Source of the DNA: Streptomyces yatensis
GTDB taxonomy: Bacteria > Actinomycetota > Actinomycetes > Streptomycetales > Streptomycetaceae
Reading direction: 5' to 3'
Length of the DNA: 64,000 bases
NCBI RefSeq assembly: GCF_018069625.1
Contig: NZ_CP072941.1
Location: 5,146,001 to 5,210,000, forward strand
This document shows, one piece after another, positions 16,340 through 24,586 of this stretch. Positions within the stretch are counted from its first letter, which is position 1, and each line of letters begins with the position of its first letter. A model generated the notes under the pieces. That model was not told where the DNA came from, did not search any database, and saw only the letters and a program-made list of their open reading frames with translations. The position numbers and the translations under genes are program-made.

Positions 16340-17635
16340 TCACGCCGGTACGTGCACGGCCTCGACACGGCTCGCGACCACGCGCTCGCGCTCCCGGCGG
16401 TGCGCCCGGCCGCGCAGCCGCAGGATCTGGCTGATGCCGAGCGCCTGCAGCACGAACACCGAGGCGAACGCGATCCGGTAGTTCTGGCCGGTCAGGTCCA
16501 GCAGCACGCCGACGGCGAGCAGGGTGGTCATCGAGGCCGTGAAGCCGCCCATGTTGACGATTCCCGACGCGGTGCCGATCCGCTCGGGCGGATTGGCGGG
16601 CCGGGCGAAGTCGAAGCCGATCATCGACGCGGGCCCGCAGGCGCCGAGCACCACGCACAGGACCACCAGCAGCCACATGGGCGCATGGGCGGACGGCCAG
16701 ACCAGCACGGTGCCCCACAGCAGCGCGGTGGCGCCGACCGTGCCGAGGGCCAGCGGGGCGCGGGCGGCGTGGTGCCGGGCGATGACCTGTCCGTAGACCA
16801 GGCCGACCGCCATGTTGGAGAGCACCACGAGGGTCAGCAGCTGGCCCGCGGTCGCCCGGGACAGCCCCTCCGCCTCGACCAGGAACGGCATCCCCCACAG
16901 CAGCAGGAAGACCATCGCCGGGAACTGGGTGGTGAAGTGCACCCACATGCCCAGCCGGGTGCCGGGCTCGCGCCAGGCGTCCGCGATCTGCCGGCGCACG
17001 TAGTCGGCGCCCAGGTGGGTGGCGGGCGCGGGCTCGAAGCCCTTGGGGTGGTCCTTGAGGAAGAACAGCACCAGGACGAAGACGGCCAAGCCGCCGAGCG
17101 CGCTGCCCGCGAAGGTCGTGGTCCAGCCGACGCCGTGCAGCGATCGGGCGATCACCAGCGTGGAGACCAGGTTGCCCGCCATGCCGAAGAGCGCGGCGAT
17201 CTGGGCGATGAGCGGCCCGCGGCGGGCCGGGAACCAGCGCGAGCCGAGCCGCAGCACGCTGATGAAGGTCATCGCGTCACCGCAGCCGAGCAGCGCCCGG
17301 GAGCCCAGCGCCATCGCGTAGGAGTGGGAGAACGCGAAGCCGAACTGCCCCAGGGTGAAGAGCACCACCCCGAGCATGAGCACCTTACGGGTGCCGAGAC
17401 GGTCGACCATGAGCCCGACCGGTATCTGCATCCCGGCGTAGACCAGCACCTGCAGGATGGAGAAGGTCGACAGCGCCGAGGCGTTGATGTGGAAGCGCTC
17501 GGCGGCGTCGATACCGGCGACGCCGAGGCTGGTGCGATAGGTGATGGCGACGAAGTAGACGGCGACGCCCAGACCCCACACGGCGACGGCACGACGGCCG
17601 CCGGGCGGATCCCCGGGCAACTGGGCCGAGGTCAT
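16340..17635 (-). CDS. MFS transporter
   Basis: A 431-residue, ~12-helix major facilitator superfamily permease. The loop 2-3 motif 'PVGLMVDRLGTRKVLMLG' and 'GCGDAMTFISVLRLGSRWFPARRGPLIAQ' are like nitrate/sugar-phosphate or hexuronate-type MFS members. The ATG (17635) overlaps the stop of the upstream GntR gene by four bases (ATGA), so the two are translationally coupled and the GntR protein probably controls the transporter. The substrate is unknown; GntR/FCD partners often respond to organic acids. Confidence 0.88.
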   Translation of the reverse strand: MTSAQLPGDPPGGRRAVAVWGLGVAVYFVAITYRTSLGVAGIDAAERFHINASALSTFSILQVLVYAGMQIPVGLMVDRLGTRKVLMLGVVLFTLGQFGFAFSHSYAMALGSRALLGCGDAMTFISVLRLGSRWFPARRGPLIAQIAALFGMAGNLVSTLVIARSLHGVGWTTTFAGSALGGLAVFVLVLFFLKDHPKGFEPAPATHLGADYVRRQIADAWREPGTRLGMWVHFTTQFPAMVFLLLWGMPFLVEAEGLSRATAGQLLTLVVLSNMAVGLVYGQVIARHHAARAPLALGTVGATALLWGTVLVWPSAHAPMWLLVVLCVVLGACGPASMIGFDFARPANPPERIGTASGIVNMGGFTASMTTLLAVGVLLDLTGQNYRIAFASVFVLQALGISQILRLRGRAHRRERERVVASRVEAVHVPA

Positions 17636-18291
17636 CGCTCCTCACCCCGGGCGAGGTTGTTCACCCAGCTGATGTGGCGCTGCACAAGACCGGACGCGAA
17701 GCCGGCGTCCCCGGCGCGCAGGGCCCGGAGGATGTCCGTGTGCTCGGTGATGTTCTTGGCGATCCGGCCGGGCTCGGCGTGCATGGTGGCCACGCCCATC
17801 CGCAGCTGGCGGTCTCTCAACTGGTCGTAGAGCTGGGCCAGGATGGCGTTTCCCGCCGCCCTGACGATCGCCGCGTGGAAGCAGCGGTCGGCGGCCGCGA
17901 AGGCGGCCAGATCCCCGGCCGCCGCGTGCACCTTCTGCTCCTCCAGCAGCTCCTCGAGCCGCCCCAGCAGCTGCTCCCCGGCCGGGACGACCTTGGCGAC
18001 CGCGTGCTGCTCCACCAGCAGCCGGGTCTCGACCACGTCCGCGATCTCCTGCGAGGAGACGGGCAGCACCAGGGCGCCCTTCTTCGGATAGAGCTTGAGC
18101 AGCCCCTCGGCCTCCAGCCGCAGCAGGGCCTCGCGGACGGGCGTGCGGGAGACCCCGACGGCGTCCGCGAGTTCGCCCTCGCTCAGCAGTGTGCCGCCCT
18201 CGTAGCGGCGGTCGAGGACGGCTTTTTTGACGTGGTGGTAGACGCGTTCGGCGGCAGGCGGCGGCTTGGTGGCCGTATCGGCGGGACTCAT
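17632..18291 (-). CDS. GntR/FadR-family transcriptional regulator
   Basis: The 219-residue protein has an N-terminal winged helix ('GTLLSEGELADAVGVSRTPVREALLRLEAEGLLKLYPKKGALV') and a C-terminal all-helical FCD ligand domain (~80-215) with the His/Asp metal-type residues ('AAADRCFHAAIV', 'EHTDILRAL'). I chose the ATG at 18291: it has no ribosome-binding site but follows a TATGAT -10 hexamer by nine bases, which suggests a leaderless or nearly leaderless mRNA. An in-frame ATG at 18330 would add 13 residues and overlaps the terminator. It is co-expressed with the downstream MFS gene. Confidence 0.85.
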   Translation of the reverse strand: MSPADTATKPPPAAERVYHHVKKAVLDRRYEGGTLLSEGELADAVGVSRTPVREALLRLEAEGLLKLYPKKGALVLPVSSQEIADVVETRLLVEQHAVAKVVPAGEQLLGRLEELLEEQKVHAAAGDLAAFAAADRCFHAAIVRAAGNAILAQLYDQLRDRQLRMGVATMHAEPGRIAKNITEHTDILRALRAGDAGFASGLVQRHISWVNNLARGEER

Positions 18292-18292
18292 G

Positions 18293-18310
18293 ATGCGCAC
18301 ATCATAGATA
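18293..18310 (-). promoter_or_regulatory. TATGAT -10 hexamer and ATGATG-N4-CATCAT palindrome at the GntR start
   Basis: On the minus strand TATGAT is followed by GTGCGCATC and then the ATG start. The palindrome ATGATG-TGCG-CATCAT spans the -10 element and the start codon. This is a plausible autoregulatory GntR operator over a leaderless promoter. Confidence 0.5.
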
Positions 18311-18324
18311 CAAGATGCATGCGC

Positions 18325-18361
18325 ACCCATCCCCCGTCCGCGATACGGACGGGGGATGGGT
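18325..18361 (-). terminator. 16-bp perfect terminator at the end of bkd operon 1
   Basis: Arms 18325-18340 and 18346-18361 are perfectly complementary with a 5-nt loop, 12 bases past the bkdC stop. The hairpin also separates this operon from the GntR promoter just downstream. Confidence 0.88.
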
Positions 18362-18372
18362 CTGCCGCTACA

Positions 18373-19815
18373 TCACGCCCAGGTAATGAGGCGCTTGGGG
18401 CGCTCCAGGACGGCCGCGACGTCCGCGAGCACCTTGGAGCCCAGCTCGCCGTCGACCAGCCGGTGGTCGAAGGAGAGCGCGAGCGTGGTCACCTGGCGGG
18501 GCTTGACCTCGCCCTTGTGGACCCACGGCTGGAGCTTGACGGCGCCGAAGGCGAGGATCGCGGACTCACCGGGGTTGAGGATCGGCGTGCCCGCGTCGAT
18601 GCCGAAGACGCCGACGTTGGTGATGGTGACCGTGCCGCCGGACATCTCGGCCGGGGTGGTCTTGCCCTCACGGGCGGTGGTGACCAGCTCACCCAGGGCG
18701 GACGCCAGTTCGGGCAGGGTCTTGGCGTGGGCGTCCTTGATGTTGGGGACGATCAGCCCGCGCGGCGTGGCGGCCGCGATGCCCAGATTGACGTAGTCCT
18801 TGTAGACGATCTCCTGGTTGTCCTCGTCCCAGGTGGCGTTGACGTCCGGGTTGCGCCGGATGGCCACCAGCAGGGCCTTGGCGACCAGCAGCAGCGGGTT
18901 GACCCGCAGCCCGGCCATCGCCGGGTCCTGCTTGAGGTCGGCGACCAGCTTCATCGTGCGGGTCACGTCGACCGTCACGAACTCGGTCACATGCGGGGCG
19001 GTGAAGGCGCTGTTGACCATCGCCTGCGCGGTGGCCTTCCGTACGCCCTTCACGGGCACCCGGCGCTCCCGGCCCTCCACGGCCCTGGACGGGGCCGCCA
19101 CGGGCGTCTCCCGGGCCGTCTGGACGGCCTCGGCGGCCGCGTGGACGTCCTCGCGGGTGATGATCCCGTCCGGCCCGCTCGGGGTGACCGCCTCCAGGTC
19201 GATGCCCAGGTCCTTGGCCAGCTTGCGGACCGGGGGCTTGGCCAGCGGCCGGGCCGTCCGGCCACTGCCGTTCAGCTCGGGCGCGGACGAGGGCGAGGGC
19301 GCGGGCGCGGCCTCGGGGCGCGCGGGCGCGGGGGCGGGCTCCTGGGGCGCGGGCGCCCCGGCGGAGGGGGCGGGCGCGGAGCGCTGGGGGCCCGGCAGCG
19401 GCTTGCGCGGACGGCGCTTGGTGGAGGCGGGCGCCGCCCCGTAACCGACCAGGTTGGCCTGGCGGCCCTCCTTCTCGGCGGGCTCGGCCTCGGCGGCGGG
19501 CGCCTCGGCGGGCTTCCCGGCGGCGGGAGCGGCCTGGGGCGCCGCCTCCCCCGCACCGGGGTCGGTGTCCACCGAGATGATCGGCGTGCCCACGTCCACC
19601 GTGGTGCCCTCGTCGAAGCGCACCTCGTGCACCACTCCGTCGAAGGGGATGGGCAACTCGACGGCGGCCTTGGCGGTCTCGACCTCGCACACCACCTGAC
19701 CGTCGGTCACGGTGTCGCCCGGCGCCACGAACCACTTGAGGATCTCGGCCTCGGTCAGTCCCTCGCCCACATCGGGCATCTTGAACTCACGGAAGCGCTG
19801 TTCGACTGCGGTCAT
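18373..19815 (-). CDS. bkdC: Branched-chain 2-oxoacid dehydrogenase E2 (lipoyl acyltransferase), cluster 1
   Basis: The E2 core transfers acyl groups from E1 via lipoate to CoA. Domains in order: one lipoyl domain (residues ~10-85, lipoylated Lys in 'CEVETAKAAVELP'); a long Ala/Pro-rich linker; a peripheral-subunit-binding domain ('VRKLAKDLGIDLEAVTPSGPDGIITREDV'); and the acyltransferase domain with 'SFDHRLVDG' (HxxxDG). The ATG at 19815 is nine bases after GAGGAG; a GTG two codons earlier is possible. It is the last gene of bkdA-bkdB-bkdC. In Streptomyces this complex supplies branched starter units for fatty acids and polyketides. Confidence 0.93.
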   Translation of the reverse strand: MTAVEQRFREFKMPDVGEGLTEAEILKWFVAPGDTVTDGQVVCEVETAKAAVELPIPFDGVVHEVRFDEGTTVDVGTPIISVDTDPGAGEAAPQAAPAAGKPAEAPAAEAEPAEKEGRQANLVGYGAAPASTKRRPRKPLPGPQRSAPAPSAGAPAPQEPAPAPARPEAAPAPSPSSAPELNGSGRTARPLAKPPVRKLAKDLGIDLEAVTPSGPDGIITREDVHAAAEAVQTARETPVAAPSRAVEGRERRVPVKGVRKATAQAMVNSAFTAPHVTEFVTVDVTRTMKLVADLKQDPAMAGLRVNPLLLVAKALLVAIRRNPDVNATWDEDNQEIVYKDYVNLGIAAATPRGLIVPNIKDAHAKTLPELASALGELVTTAREGKTTPAEMSGGTVTITNVGVFGIDAGTPILNPGESAILAFGAVKLQPWVHKGEVKPRQVTTLALSFDHRLVDGELGSKVLADVAAVLERPKRLITWA

Positions 19816-19837
19816 CGTCACGATCTCCTCAAGCCCT

Positions 19838-20818
<981 letters not shown>

Positions 20819-20819
20819 G

Positions 20820-21986
20820 TCAGATGCCCTCCTCAGCGGTGACGAACGAAGCCTGGTACTCGGCGAACTGCGCCCGCTCCTCGTCGACGAGCGCGTGCCC
20901 GTCGGCGTAGGTGTGCTCGAACAGCGCCATGTCATCGGGGTCGGGCATGGCCCGCACCGCGTCCCGCACGCGCTTGGCCAGCGCGTCGCTCTCCCGCTCC
21001 AGCTCGGCGAAGAACGCGTCGTCGGCCAGGCCCTCGCGGGTCAGCAGGGTCCGCAGCCGCAGGATCGGGTCCTTGGTCTCCCACAGCTCCCGCTCCTCGG
21101 GGGAGCGGTAGCGCGTCGGGTCGTCGGAGGTGGTGTGGGCGCCCATGCGGTAGGTGAACGCCTCGATGAGCATCGGGCCCTGCCCGGTCCGCGCCCGCTC
21201 CAGCGCGGCCTTGGTGACGGCCAGGCAGGCGAGGACGTCATTGCCGTCCACCCGCACGCCGGGGAAGCCGTAGCCCTGGGCGCGCTGGTAGAGCGGGACC
21301 CGGGTCTGCTTCTCGGTGGGCTCGGAGATGGCCCACTGGTTGTTCTGGCAGAAGAAGACCACCGGCGCGTTGTACACCGCGGAGAAGGTGAACGACTCGG
21401 CGACGTCGCCCTGGCTGGAGGCGCCGTCACCGAAGTAGGCCAGGACCGCGGCGTCGGCGCCGTCCTTGGCGATGCCCATCGCGTAGCCGGTCGCGTGCAG
21501 CGTCTGCGAGCCGATCACGATGGTGTACAGGTGGAAGTTGTTGCTGTTCGGGTCCCAGCCGCCGTGGTTCACCCCGCGGAACATCCCCAGCAGGTTGGTC
21601 GGGTCGACGCCACGGCACCAGGCCACACCGTGCTCGCGGTAGGTCGGGAAGACGTAGTCGTCGTCGTGCAGCGCCCGGCCGGAGCCGATCTGCGCCGCCT
21701 CCTGGCCGAGCAGCGACGCCCACAGGCCCAGTTCGCCCTGGCGCTGCAGAGTGGTCGCCTCGGCGTCGAACCGCCGTGTCAGCACCATGTCCCGGTACAG
21801 ACCGCGCAGCTCCTCCGGGGTCGGGTCGATGGCGTATTCGGGGTGCTCGACACGCTCGCCCTCGGGGGTCAGCAGCTGTACGAGTTCGGTCTGGGCCTCC
21901 GGCTGCTTCTTGGCGTCCCGCGCGGTGGTGCTGCGCTTGGCTCCGCTGCGGCGCGGCTTGCGCGCGGCAGTGCTCTCCACGGTCAC
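20820..21986 (-). CDS. bkdA: Branched-chain 2-oxoacid dehydrogenase E1 alpha, cluster 1
   Basis: The thiamine-diphosphate E1 alpha subunit decarboxylates 2-oxoacids from Val, Leu and Ile. The TPP motif 'GDGASSQGDVAESFTFSAVYNAPVVFFCQNN' (GDG...NN) and the phosphorylation-loop-like 'TYRMGAHTTSDDPTRYR' are intact. There is a ~45-residue Lys/Arg-rich N-terminal extension. The GTG at 21986 has GGAGGAG six bases upstream and gives 388 residues. It heads the operon and is divergent from the response regulator, with an AsnC/Lrp-like palindrome in the shared spacer. Confidence 0.93.
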   Translation of the reverse strand: MTVESTAARKPRRSGAKRSTTARDAKKQPEAQTELVQLLTPEGERVEHPEYAIDPTPEELRGLYRDMVLTRRFDAEATTLQRQGELGLWASLLGQEAAQIGSGRALHDDDYVFPTYREHGVAWCRGVDPTNLLGMFRGVNHGGWDPNSNNFHLYTIVIGSQTLHATGYAMGIAKDGADAAVLAYFGDGASSQGDVAESFTFSAVYNAPVVFFCQNNQWAISEPTEKQTRVPLYQRAQGYGFPGVRVDGNDVLACLAVTKAALERARTGQGPMLIEAFTYRMGAHTTSDDPTRYRSPEERELWETKDPILRLRTLLTREGLADDAFFAELERESDALAKRVRDAVRAMPDPDDMALFEHTYADGHALVDEERAQFAEYQASFVTAEEGI

Positions 21987-22287
21987 GTGTGCTCCTCCGT
22001 CTGTCCGGCCCCCGGGATCCGCCGGCGGCCAGTTGCGGCTCGCCCGTTCCGTCTCGGCACACGGGGTGGGTGCGCCAAGACATGGCCGGGCGTGACAGGT
22101 TCCCGGCGGCTGGCCCTGCACAAGGCACGTTACCCAGTGCGTCGCATGTCTGCGAAACCCCACCTGACCTGCAATTTTGCTTGGATTTCCAAGTAAATCG
22201 CGCGAGGGGGGAAACATCCACTGGTCACAGCCCCGCAGGCCGCCGGACAAGCGCACGTTATCCCGCGCGACAAGGGCACGGGAAGAC
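21987..22287. other. 301-bp divergent spacer between bkd operon 1 and the response regulator
   Basis: It contains an AT-richer patch around 22171-22200 with the inverted repeat described separately, and a clear ribosome-binding site for bkdA. No gene is seen. Both divergent promoters must lie here, but I cannot assign their hexamers with confidence. Confidence 0.6.
22176..22197. promoter_or_regulatory. AsnC/Lrp-like inverted repeat TTT-G-CTTGG-ATTT-CCAAG-T-AAA
   Basis: CTTGG (22180-22184) and CCAAG (22189-22193) are inverted around ATTT. With the flanking TTT/AAA the dyad extends to 22 bp with one mismatched pair. It lies in the bkdA/response-regulator spacer. Lrp-type regulators, including bkd regulators, favour such AT-centred dyads. 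Confidence 0.5.
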
Positions 22288-22977
22288 ATGGTGTGTGAGA
22301 CTGGATCCGTGCGCGAAGAAGGAAAAATAGGGATTTTCCTGGTTGACGACCATGAAGTCGTCCGACGCGGCGTACGGGATCTGCTCGCGAGCGAGCCGGA
22401 CATGGAGGTGGTCGGCGAGGCGGGCACCGCGGCCGACGCCCTGGCACGGATCCCGGCCGCCCGGCCGGATGTCGCCGTCCTGGACATCCGGCTGCCCGAC
22501 CGCAGCGGGGTCGAGGTCTGCCGGGAGATCCGCGCCCGCGACGAGAGCATCCGCTGCATGATGCTCACCTCCTTCGCCGACGACGAGGCCCTCTTCGACG
22601 CCATCATCGCGGGCGCCTCCGGCTATGTCCTCAAAGACATCCGCGGCGAGGAACTGCTCTCCGCCGTCCGGGACGTGGCCGCGGGCCGGTCGCTGCTCGA
22701 CCCGGTGGCCACCGCCCGGGTGCTGGAGCGGCTGCGCGGCCAGACGGCCACCAAACCGGACGACCGACTGGCCGCCCTCACCGAGCAGGAGCGCCGCATC
22801 CTGCTGCTGATCGGGGAGGGGCTCACCAATCGGGCGATCGGCGAGCGGCTCCATCTCGCCGAGAAGACGATCAAGAACTATGTCTCCAGCCTGCTCGCCA
22901 AGCTGGGCATGGAACGCCGGTCGCAGGCGGCGGCCTATGTCGCCCGGATGCAGGCGACACAACCCCAGAAGCACTAG
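22288..22977 (+). CDS. NarL/LuxR-type response regulator (DevR/DosR-like), orphan
   Basis: The receiver domain (residues ~12-125) has the acidic pair in 'VDDHE', phospho-Asp in '[13 protein letters not shown]', Thr in '[11 protein letters not shown]' and Lys in 'GYVLKDIRG', so it looks phosphorylatable. The LuxR-type HTH follows ('[45 protein letters not shown]'). Sequence flavour is close to DevR/DosR. No histidine kinase is adjacent. From memory, its position next to bkd matches the orphan regulator SCO3818 of S. coelicolor. The ATG at 22288 follows GGGAAG; a GTG at 22309 is an alternative. The 3' end seeds a 36-bp repeat array. Confidence 0.88.
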   Translation: MVCETGSVREEGKIGIFLVDDHEVVRRGVRDLLASEPDMEVVGEAGTAADALARIPAARPDVAVLDIRLPDRSGVEVCREIRARDESIRCMMLTSFADDEALFDAIIAGASGYVLKDIRGEELLSAVRDVAAGRSLLDPVATARVLERLRGQTATKPDDRLAALTEQERRILLLIGEGLTNRAIGERLHLAEKTIKNYVSSLLAKLGMERRSQAAAYVARMQATQPQKH

Positions 22978-23190
22978 CCCTGGCGGGGGCGGCGCAGACC
23001 CGGGAAGCGCGAGCCCTGACGGGGGGCGGCACAGCCCCGGAAGCACCAGCCCCGGGCGGGGGCGACGCAGACCCAGAAGCACCGGCCCTGACAGAGGCGA
23101 CGCAGACCCAGAAGCGCCAGCCCTGACGGGGGGCGACACAGGCCCAGAAGCGCCAGCCCTGACGGGGGGCGACACAGGCCCAGAAGCGCT
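22954..23190 (+). repeat. 36-bp tandem repeat array grown from the 3' end of the response regulator gene
   Basis: Units starting at 22976, 23012, 23048, 23084, 23119 and 23155 (period 36, once 35) share AGCCCTG, a GGGGGCGAC-like core and CCCAGAAGC. The preceding partial unit (22954-22974) is the coding end of the gene itself. The last two units are identical; earlier ones diverge. There are no variable spacers, so this is not CRISPR. Confidence 0.85.
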
Positions 23191-23492
23191 CAGCACTCCG
23201 CCGGATGTGCCGTGGTGTGCCGTCGTTCCGCGCTCCGGGGGTCTCCGCCGCGTGGCGGGGGCCTTGCCCCCAGGCCCCGGGGTCCGGGGCGGAGCCCCGG
23301 TTGAGGGAAGGGGCGGGGAGGGGAAACAGCCCGCCGCAGGCGCCACGCCCCCTCGGACGCCCCAGCCCCCGAAAGGCACACCCGCCGCGACGCGCCACCC
23401 CCGCCTCGGTCAACCAGCCGCACCCCGGCGTGCCATGCGTCCTCGTCCTCGCACGCCATGGCGGTGATCCCCGGTGATCTAACATCTGGCAG
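22978..23492. other. 515-bp spacer without a gene
   Basis: It is made of the 36-bp array, a hairpin-rich repeat element around 23255-23345 and GC-rich sequence without a convincing start, stop or ribosome-binding site. Long open frames cross it on both strands but only translate the repeats. Confidence 0.7.
23255..23345. repeat. Streptomyces intergenic hairpin repeat element
   Basis: Overlapping inverted repeats occur in series: GGGGG-CCTTG-CCCCC, then GCCCCGG-GGT-CCGGGGC, then CCGGGGC-GGA-GCCCCGG. They are followed by GAAGGGGCGGGGAGGGGA. This string of motifs is, from memory, one of the most common intergenic repeats in Streptomyces genomes. It may act as a transcription terminator or be a non-autonomous mobile remnant. 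Confidence 0.6.
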
Positions 23493-24530
23493 GTGCCGCG
23501 CTCACATGTACACTCCGCCGAGGCCGCTCCCGACGGGGAAACCCTGGGCGCCCTGCTCCGCCGCTACGACAGCGCCGGTGAGGCCGTCTCCTGCGAACCG
23601 CTCACCCAGGGGCTGCTCAACCGGGGCTACCGCCTCGCCACCACCCGCGGCCGGTTCTTCCTCAAACACCACCTCGACGGCGACCGCACCGCCATCGCCC
23701 GCCAGCACCGGGTCACCCAGCGGCTGGGCGCGCTCGGGGTGCCCGTCGCCCCGCCGGTCCCCGACGCCGACGGCCGTACGGTCGCCGTCATCGGCGGCCG
23801 CTGCTACGCGTTACACCCCTGGATCGACGGACAGCACCGCGCCGGCGGTGAGCTGACCACCCCCCAGTGCTGGCGGCTGGGCGGCCTGCTCGGGCTTGTC
23901 CACACCTGTCTGGAGCGCGTCATGCGGGCCCGTACGGGCGACCGCCGGCCGCCCGAGGAGGCGGCCGACCCCGAGGACACCTTCGACGTCATCGACGAGC
24001 TGCTCACGCTGATCCGGGGACGCCGGGACCGCGACAGCTTCGACGAGCTCGCCGAGCACCGCCTGGTCGAGCGGCGGGCGCTGCTGGAGCGGCACGCCCA
24101 CCGCCACCCGGAGGCCCACGCCGTCCCGGTCGCCGGCTGGGTGCACGGCGACTTCCACCCGCTGAACCTGCTCTACCGCGACACGGAACCGGCCGCCATC
24201 GTCGACTGGGACCGGCTCGGGGTGCAGCCGCGCGCCGAGGAGGCGGTCCGGGCCGCCGCGATCTTCTTCGTACGGCCCGACGGCACCCTGGAGCTCACCA
24301 AGGTGCGCTCCTACGCCCGGGCGTACCGCTGCACGGCGGGGGCCGGGGCCTTTGAGATGGCCGCGGCCGTGCACCGGGTGTGGTGGGAGCGGCTCAACGA
24401 CTTCTGGATGCTGCGCTGGCGCTACCAGCGCGGGGACCGGCGCGCCGATCCGCAGTTCCCGGCGGCCGCGGCGCTGGTGGTGTGGTGGACCCGGGAGTAC
24501 GACGCGGTCCGCGACGCCTTCTGCGGGTGA
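23493..24530 (+). CDS. Aminoglycoside-phosphotransferase-fold kinase with a TTA codon
   Basis: The 345-residue APH/choline-kinase-fold protein has the catalytic loop 'GWVHGDFHPLNLLY' (HGDxxxxN) and the Mg-binding 'AAIVDWDRLG' (DxD-like). The N-lobe is 'LLNRGYRLATTRGRFFLKHH'. Such proteins phosphorylate small molecules such as aminoglycosides, homoserine, methylthioribose or choline; the substrate is not evident. Leu107 is encoded by TTA (23811-23813), rare in this GC-rich genome and read only by the bldA tRNA. The GTG at 23493 is chosen as the only good start after the repeat region; its ribosome-binding site is weak. Confidence 0.82.
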   Translation: MPRSHVHSAEAAPDGETLGALLRRYDSAGEAVSCEPLTQGLLNRGYRLATTRGRFFLKHHLDGDRTAIARQHRVTQRLGALGVPVAPPVPDADGRTVAVIGGRCYALHPWIDGQHRAGGELTTPQCWRLGGLLGLVHTCLERVMRARTGDRRPPEEAADPEDTFDVIDELLTLIRGRRDRDSFDELAEHRLVERRALLERHAHRHPEAHAVPVAGWVHGDFHPLNLLYRDTEPAAIVDWDRLGVQPRAEEAVRAAAIFFVRPDGTLELTKVRSYARAYRCTAGAGAFEMAAAVHRVWWERLNDFWMLRWRYQRGDRRADPQFPAAAALVVWWTREYDAVRDAFCG

Positions 24531-24557
24531 CCTCTGTGGGCGGGCCCCCTACGGCTG

Positions 24558-24582
24558 CCGGGGGCGCCGGGGGCGCCCCCGG
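24558..24582. terminator. Bidirectional terminator between convergent genes
   Basis: An 11-bp perfect stem (24558-24568 with 24572-24582) lies between the kinase-fold gene and the convergent Ser/Thr kinase. Confidence 0.7.
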
Positions 24583-24586
24583 GCCG

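Noticed and set aside
16256..17830. A 524-codon open frame opposite the MFS transporter
   Set aside because: His/Gln/Arg/Gly-rich antisense shadow of a gene with clear transmembrane helices.
22954..23190. Possible CRISPR array
   Set aside because: Units are contiguous without variable spacers and arise from the gene's 3' end; no cas genes are present.
22880..23467. Open frames on both strands crossing the response regulator 3' repeats
   Set aside because: They only translate the 36-bp repeats and hairpin element; no start with ribosome-binding site and no domain.
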